This document shows positions 60,983 to 64,000 of a stretch of DNA of 64,000 bases, one piece after another; the stretch's first letter is position 1, and each line of letters begins with the position of its first letter. This DNA comes from Gammaproteobacteria bacterium (lineage in GTDB: Bacteria > Pseudomonadota > Gammaproteobacteria > SZUA-229). A program made the translations under genes and the position numbers. The stretch is from positions 1-64,000 of the forward strand of contig JAOULC010000009.1 of NCBI GenBank assembly GCA_029882215.1. The letters run 5' to 3'. The notes below the pieces were generated by a model. That model was given only the letters and a program-made list of their open reading frames with translations. It had not been told where the DNA came from and made no database searches.

Positions 60983-63900
60983 ATGAAGAACCCGAGTGAC
61001 ACAGTTGAATTTAATTCGCTAAACTGGGTAAAAAAAGAGCTCGACCTGGTACTGGAGGATGCTCAGAAAGCCTTCAATATCTATATTGATGATGCCTCGG
61101 AGACTGATAAGCTACAGGAGTGTATCGATCAAATACATCTGATCCATGGTACTCTGTTAATGGTAGAGCTTTATGGCGCTGCCATGCTGGCTGAAGAAAT
61201 TGAAGAGTTAGTCAAGAGTCTCAGAGATGAAGAGGTTTCCGGAAATGAGGAAATCTACCAGTTAATTATGGGTGCAATGCTCAGATTACCTGATTACCTT
61301 GACGGACTCATCAGTGGTAATAAAGATGTCCCTATCGTTCTGCTTCCTGTTTTAAATGACTTGCGTGCTGCGCGTAATGAAAGCTTGCTTTCAGAAAGTC
61401 TGTTGTTTTTCCCTGATGTTGATGTGGATGAAAATGATATCGAGAATATTGTTGTCGATGCCAGTGCAAATAATGAACTACAGGCACTGGCAAAACGATT
61501 ACGCCCGCATTTTCAGTTAGGGTTGCTAACCTGGTTTAAAGATGAGAAGCCGTTAACAGGTTTAAAAAGAATTCAGGCTGTTATCAATGAGCTTGAAAAA
61601 AATTCTGTAGAGAAAAAAGTCCGGCGGCTATGGACGGTTTCATCTGCTCTGCTTGAGTCGCTGATTCATAAAGGTATTAATTCCAGTATTACCGTTAAAT
61701 TATTAATTGGAAAAATAGATCGTCTTAATAAAGAGTTAATTGATCACGGTGAAGCTGCACTGGAAAAATCACTGCCTGCCGATATTATTAAAAATATTCT
61801 GTACTACATAGCAAGATCAGATTCTTTAGGTGACCGCGTCTCTAATATTAAAGAGATATATAAACTCAATGAGCTGTTGCCCGGCAATAATGCAGAAAAT
61901 GAAGCAGCGCTCAATATGGGCGGGCCAAATATTGATCTGTTACAGACTGTTGCGCAGGCAATACGCGAAGACTTTACAGAAGTAAAAGACGCTTTAGAAA
62001 TATTTGTTCATGGAGAAGAGCAAGACAGGTCAAAACTTGAGTCACTGCCTGCTTTACTGGCTAAAATTGCTGACACTATGGGAATGCTGAGTCTTGGCGC
62101 ACCAAGACAAATGATTCTCGAGCAAAAAAACCAGGTTGAGAAATTTGTCAGCGGCGAGCTGGATGCCACTGATCAGCAGGTTATGGATGTGGCAAGTGTT
62201 CTGTTAAATGCAGAAGCTAAACTTAATAACTTTATTTCGCGTAAAAGTGATAGCAGCTCAGATGCAGCTGACGAAGCTGATGAAAGTCATGACTCAGAAT
62301 ATCAGGAAGTTTTATCAACGGTTGCCCGTGAAGCCTTAACCGATTTTAATCAGGCAAAACATCTTATCCTGCAATATGCGGAATCACCTGGTGACAGCTC
62401 AGATTTAGAGCGGGTCGTCAAACTGTTTGCTGATGTTAGTGGTGCTATGTTTATGGAACCACTGGATATTCTGGCGCCATTGATCAGAGGAATCAGTAGT
62501 TATATTCAAACGGTGTTAATAAACGCCGGACAGCTTATCCCGGAACAGCTTGATGTTGTGGCTGATGCTGTAACGAGTATCGAATATTATCTGGAATCGG
62601 TCATCGAAGGCAGAAAGGATCTCAATGCTGATCTGAATTTTGGCCGTAGTGCAGTTGATAAACTGCGTGTTTTCGCCGCTGAGTTAGGCAGCAGTGTTGA
62701 CTCAGCTACTGCTGAAAAAGCAGCGCAAGCAAATGAGGCTAGTATTGATCTGGATGAGACCGCTGTTGAGACAGCGGCAGATGATGGCTTTTCGCTTGAT
62801 ATGGAAGACAGTGAGTTTGAATTAAATGATACTGAAATTGATGCAGAGCCTGCAATAGATGATACAGATTTTGGTTTAGACTTAGAGTTAGAGTTAGATT
62901 CAGGTTTTGATTTAGTCGAAGAAAGCAGTGAAGTAGAACCAGCACCTGTCGCTGAGAAAACCACTTCTGTTATCAGTAAAACTAAGCGTCCTGAATTAGC
63001 TATTATCGGTGATGATACCGATGAAGAAATTTTTGAAATCTTTATTGAAGAAGCTTTAGAGGTACTGGCTGAGATCAATGAGAACCTGCCTCAGTGGAAG
63101 TTTGACAATAGTAATGAAGATGCGCGGGCGTCAGTAAGAAGGTCTTTTCATACACTTAAAGGCAGTGGCCGCCTGATTGGTGCGATGATGATTGGTGAGT
63201 TCTCATGGAGTATTGAGAACATGATCAATAAAGTTATCGATAAAAGTATCCCCTTAACGGCGGAAGTTTTTTTTGTTTTAGAAGAGGCTGTGACAGTATT
63301 ACCACAGCTTATCGAACAGATGCAGGGTAATAAGCAGCCAGTCGCAAATATTTATGATCTCATGGAACATGCGGATGCGTTAAGCAGAGGAGAAAGATTC
63401 TCCCCCCCCGTTAAAGCCGAGGTTACCGCTACAGTAGCCTCGGAAAACTTACCTGTAGACGACACCGGCGCAGATGAAGCTATCATGGATCCGGCCGGTG
63501 CAGATGTCACTGATCACAATGTAAGCAGTCTAGATATTGAAGACGGTACTGACGAAATCATCAATTTATCTGAGCCTGAAGATGAACTGATGAATTTTGA
63601 TGAAGATTCATTTGAAGTAACTGATGAGATTGAATTTAACAGTACTGAGCTAACTGACTTTGATGAGGGTAACCTTTCAGATGAGCTGGAGTTAAGTGAT
63701 GAGTTTTCTCTGGAATCAGAACTCATAGTTGAAGATGAAGATAATGAATTCAGCTTTGAAGTTTCTGAAGATGAGATTTCGCTGGAGTCGGCACTTGAAG
63801 TTGACGAGCTTGCAATTGATTTAGATGACGACTTGTCATTAACTGAAGTACCGGTAAAGTTAGAAATTGATCCTGAGTTGTTCAGAATATTCCGGGCTGA

Positions 63901-64000
63901 GTCAGAAGGTCACCTAGATACAATTCGACATATTTTAATACTCAATCAAACAGACAATACGCCGGTAATCGCTAATGATGAGCTGATCAGAGCACTGCAT
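60983..64000 (+). CDS. chpA: ChpA/PilL-type hybrid chemotaxis kinase, N-terminal part
   Basis: Open from ATG 60983 to the right edge (1006 codons, in frame through a C8 tract at 63402-63409); the gene continues beyond. Begins NWVKKELDLVLEDAQKAF as in PilL/ChpA, with a degenerate Hpt-like start (IHLIHGTLLMVELYGAAML). The canonical Hpt motif SFHTLKGSGRLIGA has its phospho-His about residue 723. A second Hpt begins at the very edge (DELIRALH). Between them are long acidic linkers (EVDELAIDLDDDL). The CheA catalytic core, CheW-like domain and receiver must lie outside. Follows pilJ directly; the pilK methyltransferase found there in Pseudomonas is absent. Confidence 0.93.
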   Translation, partial: MKNPSDTVEFNSLNWVKKELDLVLEDAQKAFNIYIDDASETDKLQECIDQIHLIHGTLLMVELYGAAMLAEEIEELVKSLRDEEVSGNEEIYQLIMGAMLRLPDYLDGLISGNKDVPIVLLPVLNDLRAARNESLLSESLLFFPDVDVDENDIENIVVDASANNELQALAKRLRPHFQLGLLTWFKDEKPLTGLKRIQAVINELEKNSVEKKVRRLWTVSSALLESLIHKGINSSITVKLLIGKIDRLNKELIDHGEAALEKSLPADIIKNILYYIARSDSLGDRVSNIKEIYKLNELLPGNNAENEAALNMGGPNIDLLQTVAQAIREDFTEVKDALEIFVHGEEQDRSKLESLPALLAKIADTMGMLSLGAPRQMILEQKNQVEKFVSGELDATDQQVMDVASVLLNAEAKLNNFISRKSDSSSDAADEADESHDSEYQEVLSTVAREALTDFNQAKHLILQYAESPGDSSDLERVVKLFADVSGAMFMEPLDILAPLIRGISSYIQTVLINAGQLIPEQLDVVADAVTSIEYYLESVIEGRKDLNADLNFGRSAVDKLRVFAAELGSSVDSATAEKAAQANEASIDLDETAVETAADDGFSLDMEDSEFELNDTEIDAEPAIDDTDFGLDLELELDSGFDLVEESSEVEPAPVAEKTTSVISKTKRPELAIIGDDTDEEIFEIFIEEALEVLAEINENLPQWKFDNSNEDARASVRRSFHTLKGSGRLIGAMMIGEFSWSIENMINKVIDKSIPLTAEVFFVLEEAVTVLPQLIEQMQGNKQPVANIYDLMEHADALSRGERFSPPVKAEVTATVASENLPVDDTGADEAIMDPAGADVTDHNVSSLDIEDGTDEIINLSEPEDELMNFDEDSFEVTDEIEFNSTELTDFDEGNLSDELELSDEFSLESELIVEDEDNEFSFEVSEDEISLESALEVDELAIDLDDDLSLTEVPVKLEIDPELFRIFRAESEGHLDTIRHILILNQTDNTPVIANDELIRALH

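Noticed and set aside
63402-63409. Frameshift in chpA at the C8 tract
   Set aside because: The frame reads through without a stop and continues with ChpA-like acidic linker sequence, so the gene is intact up to the window edge.

Overview
The window is a chromosome segment of a gammaproteobacterium with moderately low GC (about 45% by eye). The assignment rests on synteny: gshB, a TonB-type gene, yqgE, ruvX, pyrR, pyrB and a non-catalytic dihydroorotase run divergently from pilG-pilH-pilI-pilJ-chpA, as in Pseudomonas and relatives, and hisBHAFIE is followed by tatABC. A relative of marine Piscirickettsiaceae/Methylophaga-like bacteria would fit, but that is a guess. I see no tRNA, rRNA, CRISPR array, insertion sequence or phage.

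Left part (1-22.5 kb) is a mosaic of accessory and orphan genes. It holds the end of a haloacetate dehalogenase-like hydrolase; a dCache-PAS-histidine kinase split by a frameshift; a divergent peptide-ligase-type locus (GNAT/C39 peptidase fusion and M14 peptidase on minus, RLAN-RimK ATP-grasp and a YagE/RMD1 protein on plus); a TauE/SafE exporter; a tartrate/D-malate dehydrogenase overlapping a glutathione transferase; and a truncated, frameshifted remnant of a chromate transporter. After these come lipoproteins, a cyclic-nucleotide-binding protein, YaeQ, an exported MsrA, a RIO1 kinase, an RRM protein, VF530, adenylate kinase with a Cys4 lid, a DnaJ-type zinc-finger/peptidoglycan-binding membrane protein and a YeeE/YedE transporter.

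Middle part (22.6-48 kb): a compact minus-strand Bat operon (MoxR ATPase, DUF58, DUF4381, BatA, fused BatB/BatC, BatD); cobalamin adenosyltransferase and a ROK sugar kinase; trkA-trkH potassium uptake followed by overlapping methyltransferase and LpxL-type acyltransferase genes; ttcA; pip-dtd; hisBHAFIE-tatABC; and a GGDEF diguanylate cyclase. Between ttcA and pip lies a 777-bp non-coding stretch. Its minus strand encodes what looks like a CsrB/RsmZ-type regulatory RNA: 12 GGA motifs in about 200 nt, several in hairpin loops, a strong terminator, and an upstream 18-bp palindrome resembling the GacA/UvrY binding site.

Right part (48-64 kb): a Ves-like secreted trypsin-family protease with a GlyGly-CTERM-like tail; the pyrimidine block, in which the dihydroorotase-like protein has lost its HxH zinc motif; ruvX, yqgE, a TonB-like protein, apbE, gshB; and the Pil-Chp twitching chemotaxis operon, with no pilK between pilJ and chpA. 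chpA runs off the right edge.

The observations most worth following are the CsrB-like RNA with its palindrome, the RLAN-RimK/M14/GNAT-C39 locus, and the DnaJ-zinc-finger/peptidoglycan-binding protein. The two broken genes (histidine kinase and chrA) are the clearest signs of decay or assembly error.
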